7,208 nt of DNA, taken from contig SKNC01000114.1 of NCBI GenBank assembly GCA_007120745.1, forward strand, positions 1 through 7,208, given 5' to 3'. Made by a program: the position numbers and the translations under genes. The stretch comes from Bacillota bacterium (GTDB taxonomy: Bacteria; Bacillota; Dethiobacteria; SKNC01). How positions within the stretch are numbered: the stretch's first letter is position 1; each line of letters starts with the position of its first letter. The notes beneath the pieces are model-generated. The model ran no database searches. It worked only from the letters and a program-made list of their open reading frames with translations, and was not told where the DNA came from. This document shows positions 5,996 to 7,208 of this stretch, in pieces.

Positions 5996-6303
5996 ATAAT
6001 GGTAATTAAAGTAGTGACAAAGTTGGGACCACAGATGGTGACTGTGGCTCCACTGAAGGTATCGTAGGCACAACCAACGTTACAACCAGCAATAGCACTA
6101 GTAATAATAGTGAAATCCCAAAATTCATATGTTCTCGGCGCTGCAGCTCTTCTTGAGCTCTTAAGTATTTACTTTTCCACCATTTCCTGGCTTATTTTTG
6201 GTGGCAGGGGCGTAAACCAACAAGGGGTGCTGCCTTCAATATCTCCAACCCAATCAGTGTCCGCAGCAATCATGCCGCTTTCATAGATTTCCTTATCTGA
6301 ATT
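5992..6303 (-). pseudogene. Coding-like minus-strand remnant broken by stops (unrecognised)
   Basis: One minus-strand frame is open from 6303 to TAA 6169-6171 (44 codons, NSDKEIYESGM...SQEMVEK) and again from 6168 to TAG 5992-5994 (58 codons, ILKSSRRAAA...VTTLITII). The codons are strongly of purine-any-pyrimidine form, a sign of coding, especially at 5995-6125. The second part has three Cys but no ATG, GTG or TTG start. An overlapping frame, ATG 6126-6128 to TAA 6006-6008, would give a 40-aa peptide with a Leu/Val helix and a Pro/Ser tail, with a poor ribosome site. I could not match any part to a known family. The picture suggests decayed or frameshifted small genes rather than an intact one. 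Confidence 0.35.
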
Positions 6304-6309
6304 TCATAA

Positions 6310-6396
6310 TTAACTGACAACATATAGCACAATCACTGCACCCAGCAAAACCCCAATGAAGGTTGTAAGGTTCAATGCCGTAACTGTCCATAACAT
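6310..6396 (-). CDS. Possible 28-aa single-helix membrane peptide
   Basis: ATG 6394-6396 to TAA 6310-6312 encodes MLWTVTALNLTTFIGVLL followed by GAVIVLYVVS, almost entirely one transmembrane helix. GGAAGGA lies about 9 nt upstream, an acceptable ribosome site. It lies in the same minus-strand frame as the remnant downstream. Tiny hydrophobic proteins of this size are common in spore-formers, but I recognise no family, and a chance frame cannot be excluded. Confidence 0.4.
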   Translation of the reverse strand: MLWTVTALNLTTFIGVLLGAVIVLYVVS

Positions 6397-6402
6397 TCTT
6401 CA

Positions 6403-6552
6403 TCATCCTTCCTTTATGATCTTAATCTTCAGCAAAAGCAACTGTAATCTTAGTTGATTTGCCGCTTGAAATATTTCCATTTGGCCATCCTCAAAAGCTT
6501 CCCATTTGACAAAGACCTGATCGGCAGTAGCGTTTGTTAACAGTGGAGAAAC
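6403..6552 (-). pseudogene. Coding-like fragment, two frames, no start codon
   Basis: A 49-codon open stretch (VSPLLTNATADQVFVKWEAF...) lacks a credible start. Near 6480-6490 its coding look moves to another frame, which reads GNISSGKSTKITVAFAED and stops at TAA 6422-6424. The two pieces together resemble one small protein broken by an indel. Function is unknown. It lies between the Spo0E-like gene and the 28-aa peptide, all on the minus strand. Confidence 0.3.
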
Positions 6553-6564
6553 TTATAAAGACTT

Positions 6565-6720
6565 CTAGTCCTTTGTAAACCTGTCGTATTGATTTAACAA
6601 TTCGTCCAATTCTTGGCTTTTTTTTACAACTACATCGCCAATCAAAACACTGTTCTCGTACGATTTGTTAATATCGGTTCTCATTTTTTCGATTAGCCTT
6701 ACGAGACTTTTTAAGTCCAA
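6565..6720 (-). CDS. Spo0E-family aspartyl-phosphate phosphatase (sporulation regulator)
   Basis: This 51-aa protein runs from TTG 6718-6720 to TAG 6565-6567. It has the two-helix layout of Spo0E-like proteins: a first helix LKSLVRLIEKMRTDINKSYE (3-22), a short turn, and a second helix carrying the signature KKSQELDELLNQYDR (33-47). The SQELD core (35-39) is the diagnostic motif of the family. Members dephosphorylate Spo0A~P and so delay sporulation; this role is inferred from the family. AAGGA lies 10 nt before the TTG, and an in-frame TAA directly precedes it, so no longer start exists. ATG at codon 13 would remove much of helix one. It is followed by coding-like remnants on the same strand. 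Confidence 0.82.
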   Translation of the reverse strand: MDLKSLVRLIEKMRTDINKSYENSVLIGDVVVKKSQELDELLNQYDRFTKD

Positions 6721-7057
6721 TTAATTCACATCCTTAAATGAAAACTTCAACTAGCGGGTTCTCCGAGTGAGTGCGTTCATATAGCTATCCTGTTACAGGC
6801 AAGGTGCAGCATTACTTTCGGCAGGGTTCTCTCTTTCTCAGATGGCTCCATCACCTCTGCAAATATTTTCATATGTTATCCAGGCACAATATTACAACCC
6901 CTCTGACGACTGAGGCAGAGGCCTTTTAGACATCATAGGGCACACCTCCCTCGGTTAGGTTTATGTTGCTCGTCCATAATTAAGGCATATTTTAATATTA
7001 TCAAGCAAAATACGTAGAAATCTATTAGCAATTTCCATATTATTTCTTTTTTTCTTT
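6721..7057 (-). other. Region upstream of the Spo0E-like gene (337 bp), no assigned gene
   Basis: Between the terminator and the Spo0E-like gene no normal gene is visible. A 14-codon frame, ATG 6934-6936 to TAA 6892-6894 (MMSKRPLPQSSEGL), has an excellent ribosome site (GGGAGG, 8-nt spacing). A 31-codon frame, ATG 6870-6872 to TGA 6777-6779 (MKIFAEVMEPSEKER...), has no clear ribosome site. A 6-bp hairpin pairs 6900-6905 with 6916-6921. TTGATA near 7000 in an AT-rich block could be a -35. I found no match to remembered riboswitch consensus sequences. It may be a leader region with a short peptide or decayed coding sequence. Confidence 0.35.
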
Positions 7058-7093
7058 AAAAAAAAAAAAAAAGCCTCATAATTTATGAGGCTT
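7058..7093 (-). terminator. Rho-independent terminator with a 15-T tail (minus strand)
   Basis: AAGCCTCATAA (7071-7081) and TTATGAGGCTT (7083-7093) form a perfect stem. Reading the minus strand, it is followed by 15 T (A run 7058-7072). This is the clearest intrinsic terminator in the window and should end a minus-strand gene lying at or beyond the right edge. The remaining 7094-7208 shows no decisive reading frame on that strand. Confidence 0.88.
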
Positions 7094-7115
7094 CTCGAAA
7101 GCAAGCCTAACATTT

Positions 7116-7193
7116 ATGCTGTTTGTATCAGGATTCTATTGCCCCGACAAGTTTGATGTTTTGCTCGATAGCGGAGGAATATTAAAAGAATAA
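7116..7193 (+). CDS. Weak short plus-strand frame near right edge
   Basis: ATG 7116-7118 to TAA 7191-7193 encodes 25 residues (MLFVSGFYCPDKFDVLLD...). It ends in TAATG, so another ATG (7193-7195, MSEPA..., cut by the window edge) overlaps the stop; GGAGG at 7173-7177 is 15 nt upstream of that ATG, rather far. The opposite strand also has a coding-like end here (AIEQNIKLVGAIES, stop 7128-7130). The strand of any real gene is undecided, and this call is tentative. Confidence 0.15.
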   Translation: MLFVSGFYCPDKFDVLLDSGGILKE

Positions 7194-7208
7194 TGTCTGA
7201 GCCGGCAA

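Noticed and set aside
5879..6073. 64-codon minus-strand frame across the ald 3' end
   Set aside because: Mostly antisense to ald, rich in His/Tyr/Cys and without a ribosome site; another frame there has better coding character.
5992..6168. Cys-containing 58-codon frame considered as a RiPP (lanthipeptide or sactipeptide) precursor
   Set aside because: No start codon, no leader motif, and no modification enzyme or exporter in the window. Treated as a remnant.
6721..7057. Riboswitch or other known structured RNA upstream of the Spo0E-like gene
   Set aside because: Compared by eye with remembered consensus cores (glycine, lysine, M-box, cobalamin, c-di-GMP, SAM, T-box); only short accidental similarities were found.
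1..7208. CRISPR array, tRNA, rRNA or intact insertion sequence
   Set aside because: No regularly spaced repeats, cloverleaf-like segments, rRNA-conserved stretches or transposase frames were seen on either strand.

Overview
The window looks like a chromosomal stretch from a low-to-moderate GC, endospore-forming anaerobic Firmicute of the Clostridia type. This rests on strong Shine-Dalgarno sites (GGAGG or GAGGGGG), frequent TTG starts, lipoprotein signal peptides, an NAD-dependent alanine dehydrogenase and a Spo0E-family sporulation regulator. Genus cannot be decided from the sequence.

Layout: (1) 1-1365, minus strand: a two-gene piece of an ABC importer. A lipoprotein substrate-binding protein of the ferric-iron/aminoethylphosphonate type is followed downstream by the first 31 codons of a permease, which runs off the window. 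The 192-bp gap between them holds a strong hairpin and a short REP-like element. (2) 1366-1807: divergent intergenic region with promoters for both sides and a long interrupted inverted repeat. (3) 1808-2488, plus: PHP-family metal-dependent phosphoesterase. (4) 2489-2634: two strong hairpins between convergent genes. (5) 2635-3471, minus: TM1586-type nitroreductase with a TTG start. (6) 3472-3881: AT-rich region with repeated CCTTTGTT motifs. (7) 3882-4235, plus: membrane-anchored monohaem cytochrome c lipoprotein, followed by a hairpin terminator. (8) 4349-4647, minus: small four-helix membrane protein gene interrupted by a frameshift exactly at a run of nine A/T. (9) 4892-5995, plus: alanine dehydrogenase (ald). 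(10) 5992-7208: about 1.2 kb with no long gene. On the minus strand it carries a convincing 51-aa Spo0E-like gene, a possible 28-aa single-helix peptide, several coding-like segments broken by stops or frame changes, and a strong terminator with a 15-T tail near the right edge.

The genes are mostly single transcription units and do not form one pathway. The only clear functional group is the SBP-permease pair. Cytochrome c (electron transfer), alanine dehydrogenase (nitrogen/carbon metabolism) and Spo0E (sporulation timing) fit an anaerobic spore-former. No CRISPR array, rRNA or tRNA was seen, and no intact transposase. I found no convincing new multi-gene system. The parts most worth a second look are the frameshifted membrane gene, the short Spo0E-like gene and the broken small-ORF region beyond ald.
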